Source: CAKRZE01 sp045617585
Lineage (GTDB): Bacteria; Bacillota; Clostridia; Oscillospirales; CAG-272
Direction: 5' to 3'
Length of the DNA stretch: 57,691 nucleotides
Assembly (NCBI GenBank): GCA_045617585.1
Contig: JAZLIW010000127.1
Coordinates: forward strand, 1 to 57,691
The notes beneath the pieces are model-generated. The model ran no database searches, was not told the DNA's origin, and was given only the letters and a program-made list of their open reading frames with translations. The translations under genes and the position numbers were made by a program. Shown one piece after another: positions 8,650 to 16,364 of the stretch (positions are counted from its first letter, which is position 1; every line of letters begins with the position of its first letter).

Positions 8650-8682
8650 AACGGATAATCTCCTTTTTTCATATTTATATCA

Positions 8683-8706
8683 AACCGGATTTAACTGCCC
8701 GGTTAA
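8683..8706. promoter_or_regulatory. Dyad symmetry upstream of the TRAP permease
   Basis: Nested inverted repeats AACCGG-N10-CCGGTT and TTAAC-N6-GTTAA lie 35-55 bases before the permease start, between it and the LysR gene. Position and symmetry suit an operator, possibly for the LysR protein. It could equally be a minor RNA structure. Confidence 0.35.
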
Positions 8707-8747
8707 ATATCTCATAATCTTTTGGTTATATCAAGACCGAAATCAAG

Positions 8748-8765
8748 CCGCACGGAACCGTGCGG
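8748..8765 (-). terminator. Hairpin after the LysR gene, possible weak terminator
   Basis: CCGCACGG and CCGTGCGG form a perfect 8-bp stem with a two-base centre, 20 bases after the LysR stop. The following minus-strand bases (CTTGATTT) are only moderately T-rich, so read-through into the permease gene is possible. Confidence 0.45.
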
Positions 8766-8784
8766 TATGATTCGGTTTTTGTTT

Positions 8785-9690
8785 TTACCAGGGGATCTGT
8801 TTGATCACGTCGATCAGATCCGTCACGACGCGGGGCTGCTTCCGGTCCTTTCGCCACATCGCGACCACCGTTCTTCTGGGCAGCTCCTGCGCAAACGAAT
8901 AGAACCGTACTTCCCCTTCGCCGCAGAACCGCTCGATCCCCGTCGGGACCACAGCCATGCCGATCCCCTTGCGCACCATATTGATCTGCGCCTCAAGAGC
9001 TTTTACGACAGCCGCTTTTTTCAGATCAAGGCAGTACTCTTCGCACATCGCGTTCAGCGCCTGCTGCATGACCTGCGAATCCGTGATCATCACGAAGCTG
9101 CCGCCGTCAAGCGCCCGGACGTCGATCGCGGGATATCTGCGATCGGGGACGGCAGAAGAAGCGATGACCGGATAGTCCGCAGGGACCGCCAAAATCATCT
9201 CTTCCTCCATGATCTTTTCATAGGAGAAGACTTTTTCATCCACCGGGAGCATGGTCAGACAAAGATCAAAGGCGTTTTTCCCCATCTTGTCGATCAGGTC
9301 CGAGGAAACCATTTCCTCTACGACCAGATGGATCCCGGGGTATTTCCGGCGGAATACTTTCGCGATCTCGGGCATCATGCCGGCACTTCTGTACGGTGAG
9401 GTCCCGACGATCAGGGAGCCAGTCTTGTTTTCCGCGATATCGGAAAACCGGGTCTCCATCTGATGCTCCAGATTCAGGATCTTTTTGCCGTATTCCACGT
9501 AGATCCGTCCGGCATCCGTCAGCCGCACGTCTCCGCCGATCCTCTCAAACAGAGCCATGCCGACCTGACCTTCGATTTTCTTGATATACTGCGAAAGCGA
9601 CGGCTGCGAAATGCCGAGTTCGTCCGCGGCAGCGGAAAACGAGCCGCAGTCCGCAAGAAGGAGGACGTAACGCAATTGCTTCATATTCAT
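8785..9690 (-). CDS. LysR-family transcriptional regulator
   Basis: A DNA-binding regulator of about 301 residues. The N-terminal winged helix-turn-helix is typical: MKQLRYVLLLADCGSFSAAA followed by DELGISQPSLSQYIKKIE and LFERIGGDVRLTDAG. The rest is the two-lobed periplasmic-binding-like effector domain (TGSLIVGTSPYRSAGMMPEI). ATG codons at 9690 and 9684 are both possible starts; no strong ribosome site separates them. It is oriented with, and just upstream of, the TRAP permease, an arrangement suggesting control of uptake of its own effector. A perfect sigma-A promoter lies at 9735-9763. Confidence 0.95.
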   Translation of the reverse strand: MNMKQLRYVLLLADCGSFSAAADELGISQPSLSQYIKKIEGQVGMALFERIGGDVRLTDAGRIYVEYGKKILNLEHQMETRFSDIAENKTGSLIVGTSPYRSAGMMPEIAKVFRRKYPGIHLVVEEMVSSDLIDKMGKNAFDLCLTMLPVDEKVFSYEKIMEEEMILAVPADYPVIASSAVPDRRYPAIDVRALDGGSFVMITDSQVMQQALNAMCEEYCLDLKKAAVVKALEAQINMVRKGIGMAVVPTGIERFCGEGEVRFYSFAQELPRRTVVAMWRKDRKQPRVVTDLIDVIKQIPW

Positions 9691-9734
9691 ATTCAAAAAC
9701 CAAGTCGAATAGTTATGCTTTATATAACATTTTG

Positions 9735-9763
9735 ATTATATCACAACATTCTCAAATTGTCAA
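9735..9763 (-). promoter_or_regulatory. Sigma-A promoter of the LysR gene
   Basis: TTGACA (9758-9763), 17-base spacer, TATAAT (9735-9740) on the minus strand, with TGA as extended -10. It is downstream of the polysaccharide operon, after which I see no T-tailed hairpin, so read-through into LysR is possible. Confidence 0.92.
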
Positions 9764-9807
9764 TAATAATCGTCAATTTTTTTGTAAATCCGTTAACGAT
9801 CGTTTAT

Positions 9808-11091
9808 TCAGCGAAGTGGTTGGATTCTCCTAACGTCAAACGGTTCAAACAGCAAATTTTCCCCGTTCGGATCCTTCACTTCGACCCGGGCGTTGATCTC
9901 GGAAATCGTCGACTGCAATTCCTTCATGGATTTGGAAGTGATCTTGAAAGAAAACGCTCTCTGCCCGGTCGAGCCGTCTTCAATGATCTTTGCTCCCGGA
10001 ACGGCGCATATCTGAATTTCGTCGACTCCGTCGATTTCACCGTTTCCGGGGCAGGCAACGGTCTCAACGACGCCGCCGTGTGCGTACACGATATAATTGG
10101 AATGGTACTCCGAAAAATGGGGATCGTTCTTCCTGATATCGTCTCCCATAGAGCCGGTCAGAGAGTGGGAGATTAGCATTTTCATGTAGCTGATTCCGTG
10201 CTCTTGCTCGACAAGGAAATAATCGTTGCCCCCGTTTAATCTGTAACCCATTTCAAAAATATAGAATTCGCCGTCTTTTTCGATTCCCTGAAAGAACGCA
10301 ACGCCGTTCTCAGCACCTATTCCTTTGAGAAAATTCCTGACCTTTTTATCCGCTTTTTCTATAAAGGCGTCGACGCTTCCCGACGGTGCAACGGCAAGAT
10401 CACAAAGTCCGGTCTTTCTCTTCTGCGTTTCGTCCAAATATTTTTCATTCAGGCAGGTCAGTGCCGCCTCACCATTCGACAGAGAATAAACCGCCGTATA
10501 TTCTTTCCCGACGATATATTCCTCAATAACGATGGTGTGACTCTGAGACAAGCTGAGAGCGTACTCGACCGCGTCTTTTAGATGCTCTCTGTCAAAGCAT
10601 ACCGTGATCCCTTTACGCCCGGCGTAATCGGTGGGTTTCACGATGACCGGGAAGTTCATGCTGTTTATTTCATTCTCGCTCGGCGCGGTATTGATGCAGT
10701 AATCCTTCGGCACGCGAATCCCGTACTTGATGCACTCATCCTTGAACAGACGTTTATTACGGGTCAGTTCGATCTGTTCCTCGGTTGCGTAAAAAGGCTT
10801 GCCGAGCTTTCCGGCAATACGGCACGCCGCAAGCACGCGGAATTCACTGTACCCGGCCAGCACTCCGTCAACGTGCTCTTCCACACATTTCTGACAGATC
10901 AGATCGGTGTTTCGGTAATCTATGTCCCAGGATTCATCCGCAATGTTCTTGGCAAACGTTGTCCCGGACTTTACCTTCCCGTCAACAGCGATCGTATATA
11001 CCCCCAGGCTCTGTGCGGTTTTGACTATATTGGTATCAACCTGTTCGGAACCGACAACAAGCAGTTTCATACCTTTCAGATTTTCATACAT
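9808..11091 (-). CDS. ATP-grasp ligase, last gene of the polysaccharide operon
   Basis: A 427-residue ATP-grasp enzyme of the carbamoyl-phosphate-synthase/biotin-carboxylase-like group, expected to join a carboxylate to an amine or similar nucleophile with ATP. The order is a Rossmann-like pre-ATP-grasp domain (MKLLVVGSEQVDTNIVKTAQ), the segment FPVIVKPTDYAGRKGI that binds ATP, VIEEYIVGKEYTAV, and metal-binding FIFEMGYRLNGGNDYF (the Glu and Asn expected to bind Mg). The C-terminal 130 residues resemble the lid of similar enzymes. An AGGAG site supports the start; it overlaps the preceding PLP-type gene by 16 bases. It forms a cassette with that gene and another ATP-grasp gene. The substrate is unknown. 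Confidence 0.85.
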   Translation of the reverse strand: MYENLKGMKLLVVGSEQVDTNIVKTAQSLGVYTIAVDGKVKSGTTFAKNIADESWDIDYRNTDLICQKCVEEHVDGVLAGYSEFRVLAACRIAGKLGKPFYATEEQIELTRNKRLFKDECIKYGIRVPKDYCINTAPSENEINSMNFPVIVKPTDYAGRKGITVCFDREHLKDAVEYALSLSQSHTIVIEEYIVGKEYTAVYSLSNGEAALTCLNEKYLDETQKRKTGLCDLAVAPSGSVDAFIEKADKKVRNFLKGIGAENGVAFFQGIEKDGEFYIFEMGYRLNGGNDYFLVEQEHGISYMKMLISHSLTGSMGDDIRKNDPHFSEYHSNYIVYAHGGVVETVACPGNGEIDGVDEIQICAVPGAKIIEDGSTGQRAFSFKITSKSMKELQSTISEINARVEVKDPNGENLLFEPFDVRRIQPLR

Positions 11092-12038
11092 CTCAAAACT
11101 TCTCCTATCATATACTCCATATCATTTTTGGAATATCTTTGATCGCAGGGAAGCGGAAGTATATTCATCGCATAATCTCTTTCCGCCGCCTCGCACCCTT
11201 CCTGCTTTAACACGTTCGGCCACAGGGTAGCCACATAGATTTTCTTTTCCGCAAGCCTTCTTTTCACAGCCATACCGTTTTCGCAGTAGAAGGGATAAGC
11301 ATACGGTCCCTCCGGGATTCGCAAACTCAGTTTGTTCACGCTTCCCAACTGCCGATGCAGGAAAGAATAGTTTTCTTCCCGTATGGTCATGACTGCTTCG
11401 TAATCGATCACCGAAAGCATTTTGTGCGTCAGTTCCGACATCTTCATCAAAGGGAGCCGATCAAAGGACTCGTCGTTTTTCCTGAACTCGTCGTAATGTG
11501 CGGAAGCTCCGTCCCTGCTTCTTCCGTAGATATGACCGATTCTGCCGTCCGAACAATCCGAAGGAAGATCCAAATCCGGCGTACAGTCCGTTGCCAGATA
11601 CGCTCCGTCCGGGACTCCGAAGAACTTGCGGCAGGAATAAATGGTATCCATGCCCCTCACCGGCTTCTGGAAAAACGCATGAATGTTGTCCGCGATGACT
11701 CTTTGATACCGCTCCTTCAGCTCCGATAATCTTTCTCTGCAGAGTTGTCCGTAAAGATTGACGACATAGAGGTATTCCCCATCTGCCATGTCCTTATCAA
11801 AAACAGGCTGAAAATTCTCATCGGTATGATAGTACCCGTACGGTATTCCCTCCCGGTCGCATACCGATGAAACTGAATCGCAAAGGTAATACGGGATATG
11901 GATCTTCTTTATTCCTTTTGCCTTGACCAGATATACGAGCGCGTTGCGGGCTGTATTCAAAGCCACAAAGTGCGTGTAATATTCCCCCCTGCCGCTCGTC
12001 AAAGTGTCCAGTTCAAAATAGCCGCCGATCTCCTTCAT
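11076..12038 (-). CDS. PLP-fold aminotransferase-like protein of surface-polysaccharide loci
   Basis: A 320-residue protein of the DegT/AHBA fold type. It has an N-terminal LNTARNALVYL segment followed by IPYYLCDSV, a central VIADNIHAFF segment that corresponds to the PLP-contacting DxAH region, and SCRKFFGVPDG whose Lys is the probable cofactor lysine. It is shorter than the usual 360-400 residues and its DxAH motif reads DNIH, so catalysis as a normal sugar transaminase is uncertain. Its start overlaps the stop of the upstream ATP-grasp gene as ATGA and its end overlaps the next ATP-grasp gene, a tightly coupled trio. I recall similar proteins beside glycan genes without assigned function. 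Confidence 0.75.
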   Translation of the reverse strand: MKEIGGYFELDTLTSGRGEYYTHFVALNTARNALVYLVKAKGIKKIHIPYYLCDSVSSVCDREGIPYGYYHTDENFQPVFDKDMADGEYLYVVNLYGQLCRERLSELKERYQRVIADNIHAFFQKPVRGMDTIYSCRKFFGVPDGAYLATDCTPDLDLPSDCSDGRIGHIYGRSRDGASAHYDEFRKNDESFDRLPLMKMSELTHKMLSVIDYEAVMTIREENYSFLHRQLGSVNKLSLRIPEGPYAYPFYCENGMAVKRRLAEKKIYVATLWPNVLKQEGCEAAERDYAMNILPLPCDQRYSKNDMEYMIGEVLRCMKI

Positions 12039-13234
12039 CTTACGACAACCTTCACGTAGGTACTGACGGCATTCATGACTTTCTGCAATTTCTCTTCGTT
12101 TTCAAACTTCAGCACCAGTGTTCCGATCGCTTCATTCGCCGCGCTGAACCCGCCGACCTTCGTGCCTGGTTGAATCCACAGATCCCTCTCAAACACGTTG
12201 TACCTGATTTCATCGGCGACCCACAGGCTGTCAAAAACGCCCGGTTTGTCGCTGTGAAGGATCACTTCCGCCCAGCAGCCGTCGTAGGGCTTCTGCTCCA
12301 CGCCGACGACAGGCATGCCGATCGCGGCACGAACGGCATTTTCCACAAGTTTGACCCCTGTTGCGTATTCAAGGCATTCGGAAAGACGGTTTCCGCCGCC
12401 CCGGGGGGAGCACTCCATGATATAAGCTTTCCCGTCCATTCCCTCACGGGTCTCGATATTATAAACCGAGGTTTTCAGATCCAGAAGAGTGATCAGACGC
12501 TGCAGTTCGGAAGCAAGTTCCTTCTGATGTTCTTCCGTCATGGAAGATGGCCAGCTGTATGCGGCAGGCGTATAGGGGTTCTCAGCATTTGCATCAAAAC
12601 GTTGAGAGTTGAAAGATACGAAGCGCAGTTTTCCGTCTACCGAAAAGCTGTCCGTGTCCGAGGAGAACCCGTGCTGCTGAATGAAATCCTCTACGATAAA
12701 CTCGTCGCAATGAGAAAAAGACAGAGCGTATTCAATACTCTTTTTCATATCATCCGGGTCATCAACCCTTGTAACGCCCTTGGAACCGGCACTGTCGGTA
12801 GGCTTGACAATGACCGGCCAATGGAACAGCCCTGCGTCTTTTACCGCATCGTCAATGGAATGATACCCTTTTGCGGTCGGAACGTTGAACCCGTGCTCTG
12901 AAAGGAATCTTCTGAATTTCCCTTTGTTCTGCATGATCGATACGGATTCATAGGAACCAACGGAGGGAAGCCCCATTTTTTCCGCGACATAGGCGGCAGT
13001 CACAACGCCGGGGTCACAGGCAAAAGAAATAATTCCGTCGATCCCGAGCCGTCTTGCCGCGTCAAGCGTCGCCTCTTTATCAATAATGCTCACGTTGCAG
13101 TATTCATCGGAATACTTATGGGCAATATTATCCGGAAGATAATCGCACGTGATCACATACAGCCCCAGGTCATGCGCTGCCTTAATGACCGGAAGCGCAT
13201 ATCGGGACCCGCCTAATACCATCAGTTTTTTCAT
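12035..13234 (-). CDS. ATP-grasp ligase (PurK/biotin-carboxylase-like)
   Basis: A 399-residue ATP-grasp protein. The N-terminal domain opens with MKKLMVLGGSRYALPVIKAA and contains DYLPDNIAHKYSDEY, as in PurK/biotin-carboxylase relatives. The ATP-binding part has WPVIVKPTDSAGSKGV (Lys and Gly-rich loop), FIVEDFI and the metal site IMECSPRGGGNRLSE. It starts 7 bases after the rfbB stop and its stop overlaps the next gene by 4 bases. As one of three ATP-grasp enzymes in the operon it probably makes an amide bond, for example between an acid or amino acid and the sugar amino group made by the transaminase. That role is inference. Confidence 0.87.
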   Translation of the reverse strand: MKKLMVLGGSRYALPVIKAAHDLGLYVITCDYLPDNIAHKYSDEYCNVSIIDKEATLDAARRLGIDGIISFACDPGVVTAAYVAEKMGLPSVGSYESVSIMQNKGKFRRFLSEHGFNVPTAKGYHSIDDAVKDAGLFHWPVIVKPTDSAGSKGVTRVDDPDDMKKSIEYALSFSHCDEFIVEDFIQQHGFSSDTDSFSVDGKLRFVSFNSQRFDANAENPYTPAAYSWPSSMTEEHQKELASELQRLITLLDLKTSVYNIETREGMDGKAYIMECSPRGGGNRLSECLEYATGVKLVENAVRAAIGMPVVGVEQKPYDGCWAEVILHSDKPGVFDSLWVADEIRYNVFERDLWIQPGTKVGGFSAANEAIGTLVLKFENEEKLQKVMNAVSTYVKVVVR

Positions 13235-13241
13235 GAATCGG

Positions 13242-14270
13242 TCATCCTCTGTTCCCGTACATTTCTTCGTAGTATTTCATGTAATCGCCGGAGGTGCATT
13301 CGTTCATCCAGTCCATATTGTCCTTATACCACTGAATGGTAAGTTTGATACCGTCGGCGAACATGGTCGTCGGTCCCCAGCCGAGCTCGCGGTTGGCCTT
13401 GCTCGGGTCGATCGCGTAGCGCTGGTCGTGTCCCTTGCGGTCGCCGACGTGCGTGATGAGAGATTCCGGCTTGCCGAGCTCTTTCAGGATGATCTTCACG
13501 ATCTCGATGTTGGCCTTTTCGTTGTGTCCGCCGAGATTATAGACCTCTCCGACCCTGCCCTTTTCAAGAACGGCAAGGATCCCGTAGCAGTGGTCCTTGA
13601 CGTAGAGCCAGTCGCGGACGTTCAGCCCCTCGCCGTACACGGGAAGCGCCTTGTCGTGGCTGGCGTTGTTGATCATCAGCGGGATCAGCTTTTCCGGGAA
13701 CTGGTAAGGCCCGTAGTTATTGGAACAGCGGGAGATCGTTACCGGCAGACCGTAGGTCCTGTGATAGGCAAGCGCAAGCAGGTCGGCAGACGCCTTCGAC
13801 GTGCTGTACGGGCTCGACGTATGGATCGGCGTGTCCTCGTGGAAGAACAGATCCGGTCTGTCAAGCGGAAGATCGCCGTAGACCTCGTCCGTCCCGACCT
13901 GATGGAACCGCTCCACGCCGTATTTGCGGCAGGCGTCCATCATGACCTGCGTACCGAGAATATTGGTCTCCAGGAAGATGCCCGGATTTTCGATCGAACG
14001 GTCAACGTGGCTCTCCGCCGCAAAGTTGACGACGATATCCGGCTTTTCCGCCTCAAAGATCTTAAAAATCCCGTCGCGGTTGCGGATATCTTCCTTATAG
14101 AATTTGAAGTTCGGGTTCTCCATCGCCCTGTTCAGCGTATGGATGTTCGCGGCATAGGTCAGCGCGTCCACGCAGACGACCTTCCATTCGGGGCGCTCGT
14201 CAAGGAGCAGATACACGAAGTTGGAGCCGATAAAGCCGGCGCCGCCGGTCACGAGAATCTTTTTTTCCAT
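13242..14270 (-). CDS. rfbB: dTDP-glucose 4,6-dehydratase
   Basis: Converts dTDP-glucose to dTDP-4-keto-6-deoxyglucose. It is an extended SDR of 342 residues with the NAD motif TGGAGFIGSNF at the N-terminus, the active-site stretch TDEVYGDL (Asp-Glu that act in dehydration) and YSTSKASAD carrying the catalytic YxxxK. The C-terminal half has RDWLYVKDHCYGI, as in RmlB. It lies one base after rfbA, so the two are translated together. No rfbC (3,5-epimerase) or rfbD (reductase) accompanies it, so the keto-sugar is not headed for rhamnose here; the DegT transaminase is the likely consumer. Confidence 0.97.
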   Translation of the reverse strand: MEKKILVTGGAGFIGSNFVYLLLDERPEWKVVCVDALTYAANIHTLNRAMENPNFKFYKEDIRNRDGIFKIFEAEKPDIVVNFAAESHVDRSIENPGIFLETNILGTQVMMDACRKYGVERFHQVGTDEVYGDLPLDRPDLFFHEDTPIHTSSPYSTSKASADLLALAYHRTYGLPVTISRCSNNYGPYQFPEKLIPLMINNASHDKALPVYGEGLNVRDWLYVKDHCYGILAVLEKGRVGEVYNLGGHNEKANIEIVKIILKELGKPESLITHVGDRKGHDQRYAIDPSKANRELGWGPTTMFADGIKLTIQWYKDNMDWMNECTSGDYMKYYEEMYGNRG

Positions 14271-14271
14271 C

Positions 14272-15144
14272 TTATTTTTCCCCCTCGCAAAGTGCGATCA
14301 GATACTGACCGTAATCCGTCATTTTCAGACTCTCGCCGATCGATCTGAGCTGTTCCGTGGTAATAAAGCCTCTGCGCCATGCAATTTCCTCAATGCAAGA
14401 AACGTAGAAGCCCTGTCTGTCCTGAACGGCTTCCACGAATTCCGCCGCCTTCAGCATTCCTTCCGGAGTTCCGGTATCAAGCCATGCAAAGCCGCGGGCA
14501 AAAAGCTTGACCTTCAGCTCGCCGAGGGCAAGATACGCGTTGTTGACAGCAGTGATTTCGATCTCACCGCGCGCGGACGGCTTCACGTTTTTGGCGATCT
14601 CAATGACGCGGTTGTCGTAGAAATACAGTCCGGGAACTGCGTAGTTCGACTTCGGATGCTCCGGCTTTTCCTCGATCCCCACCACGTTGTGGTCCTTGTC
14701 GAATTCAACGACGCCGAACGCGCGCGCGTCCTTCACCGGATAACCGAAGATCGTTGCGCCGGTATTCTCTTCCATCGCTTTCCGGAGGATCTTCGTCATA
14801 TCGGTTCCGTAGAACACGTTGTCCCCGAGAACGAGGCACACGGAGTCGCTGCCGATGAACTCTTCACCGAGGATAAAGGCGTCCGCGAGACCGCGGGGCG
14901 TTTCCTGCACCTTATACTGAATGGATACGCCGAGCTGACTGCCGTCTCCGAGGAGTTTTTCATATACCGGCGTATCCTCCGGCGTGGAAATGATCAGGAT
15001 CTCACGGATGCTCGCCAAAAGAAGGATGGAAAGAGGATAATAGATCAGCGGTTTGTCGTAGATCGGCAGGAGCTGCTTCGATACCGCCTTCGTCATGGGA
15101 TAAAGGCGCGTGCCTTTTCCGCCCGCAAGAATAATGCCCTTCAT
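14272..15144 (-). CDS. rfbA: Glucose-1-phosphate thymidylyltransferase
   Basis: Makes dTDP-glucose from glucose-1-phosphate and dTTP. The 290-residue length is that of RmlA. The N-terminus carries the nucleotide-binding signature GGKGTRLYPMTKAVSKQLLP, with LVLGDNVFYG as the Mg-binding loop, and the later GYPVKDARAFGVVEFD and GFAWLDTGT motifs are diagnostic. It follows the transaminase gene by 28 bases and precedes rfbB by one. Together these three genes supply a dTDP-linked 4-amino-4,6-dideoxyhexose. Confidence 0.97.
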   Translation of the reverse strand: MKGIILAGGKGTRLYPMTKAVSKQLLPIYDKPLIYYPLSILLLASIREILIISTPEDTPVYEKLLGDGSQLGVSIQYKVQETPRGLADAFILGEEFIGSDSVCLVLGDNVFYGTDMTKILRKAMEENTGATIFGYPVKDARAFGVVEFDKDHNVVGIEEKPEHPKSNYAVPGLYFYDNRVIEIAKNVKPSARGEIEITAVNNAYLALGELKVKLFARGFAWLDTGTPEGMLKAAEFVEAVQDRQGFYVSCIEEIAWRRGFITTEQLRSIGESLKMTDYGQYLIALCEGEK

Positions 15145-15172
15145 GTTTTCGTTCCTTTCACAGAATTATATT

Positions 15173-16273
15173 TTATTTGAGAATGATGTCGCAGATCCGA
15201 TCCACGTCTTCCAAAGAGAGATCCGCATACAAAGGCAGCGTCAGCACCCTGTCGCCGAGGTATTTCGCGACAGGGGTCTTGTCCACGCCGGCTGTCGGAT
15301 AATCCCGATAGCATTCAAAGCTGTTCGTGATCGGGTAGAAATACTTTCTCGCGGTGACCCCTTCTTTACCGAGCTCCTCAAAGACCTCGTCGCGGTTCTT
15401 CTTGAAGCCGTCAAAGACGACCGGGTAATAGGCGTAGTTTGATTCCACGTCCTTCTGCTGCCGGTTCGTCCGGATGCCGGGAACGCCGGAAAGGCGCTCG
15501 TTGTACCGTTCCACGACCGCTTTGCGCTTTGCGATCTCCGCCTCCAGATGCCGGAGGTTGCAGATGCCCATTGCCGCCTGGAACTCATTCATTTTCGCGT
15601 TTCCGCCGACGTAGATGACGGACTCGGGACCGTTGATCCCGAAGTTCTTCATATCGTTCAGGACGGGAACGAGACTGTCATCCGCAAAGCAGACCGCACC
15701 ACCCTCGATGGTATTGAACACCTTCGTGGCGTGGAAGCTGAACATCGCGGCGTCCCCGAAGTTCGCCGAGGGAACGCCTTTATATTTCACGGCAAACGCG
15801 TGGGCGGCGTCATAGATCACCTTCAGCCCGTGCTTGTCCGCGATCTCTTTGATGCGTTCCACGTCGCACATATTGCCGTACACGTGGACCGGAACGATCG
15901 CGACGGTCTTTTCGGTGATCAGCGCTTCGATCTTGTCCGCGTCCATCGTATAATCGTCGGGCTTCACGTCGCAGAAGACCGGGACCAGACCGTTGCGGAC
16001 GATCGCGTGGGTCGTCGAGGCAAACGTAAACGGGGTCGTGATGACCTCTCCCCCTGCCGGGAACTTCATCGCGGCGATCACGTTTTCCAGTGCAAGATGT
16101 CCGTTGGTATAAAGAACGACGTGGGGACACGCAAGACGCGTCTCCAGCTCCGCCTGCAGCTGCCGATGTTCGGTCCCCATGTTCGTCAGCCAGTGGCTGT
16201 CCCAAAGTTTTTTGATTTCCTCGCAGTATTCCTCAAAATCGGGCATCGAGGAGCGGGTTACATTGATAGACAT
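15173..16273 (-). CDS. DegT/DnrJ/EryC1-family sugar transaminase (dTDP-4-keto-6-deoxyhexose)
   Basis: PLP-dependent nucleotide-sugar aminotransferase, 366 residues. It has VVLYTNGHLALENVI, TTPFTFASTTHAI, VIYDAAHAFAV (the DxAH PLP contact) and FSFHATKVFNTIEGGAV, in which the Lys of the HATK segment binds PLP. Since RfbA and RfbB are next door and no FdtA/QdtA-type 3,4-ketoisomerase is present, a C4 transaminase giving dTDP-4-amino-4,6-dideoxyglucose (viosamine) or the galacto epimer is the best guess. VioA, DesI and WecE are the reference enzymes. A strong hairpin separates it from the Wzx gene upstream. C4 versus C3 specificity cannot be settled from sequence alone. Confidence 0.92.
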   Translation of the reverse strand: MSINVTRSSMPDFEEYCEEIKKLWDSHWLTNMGTEHRQLQAELETRLACPHVVLYTNGHLALENVIAAMKFPAGGEVITTPFTFASTTHAIVRNGLVPVFCDVKPDDYTMDADKIEALITEKTVAIVPVHVYGNMCDVERIKEIADKHGLKVIYDAAHAFAVKYKGVPSANFGDAAMFSFHATKVFNTIEGGAVCFADDSLVPVLNDMKNFGINGPESVIYVGGNAKMNEFQAAMGICNLRHLEAEIAKRKAVVERYNERLSGVPGIRTNRQQKDVESNYAYYPVVFDGFKKNRDEVFEELGKEGVTARKYFYPITNSFECYRDYPTAGVDKTPVAKYLGDRVLTLPLYADLSLEDVDRICDIILK

Positions 16274-16301
16274 GCCAGTTTCTCCTTATTCAGTTTATCG
16301 T

Positions 16302-16340
16302 TTTCAGACGGACCGAAACGGTTTCGGATACCGTCTGAAA
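16302..16340. promoter_or_regulatory. Intercistronic hairpin between wzx and dTDP-sugar genes
   Basis: TTTCAGACGG (16302-16311) pairs with CCGTCTGAAA (16331-16340), and inside it CCGAAA pairs with TTTCGG. No T-run follows on either strand, so it is not a standard terminator. It divides the long operon into an assembly half and a sugar-precursor half and may stabilise or process the transcript. Confidence 0.7.
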
Positions 16341-16364
16341 TCATTCGGTTTCCTTTTCGAGAGG

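Noticed and set aside
9764..9807. Palindrome AACGATCGTT after the last glycan gene as a terminator
   Set aside because: The stem is only 5 bp without a usable loop, and the T-rich region does not follow directly on the minus strand.
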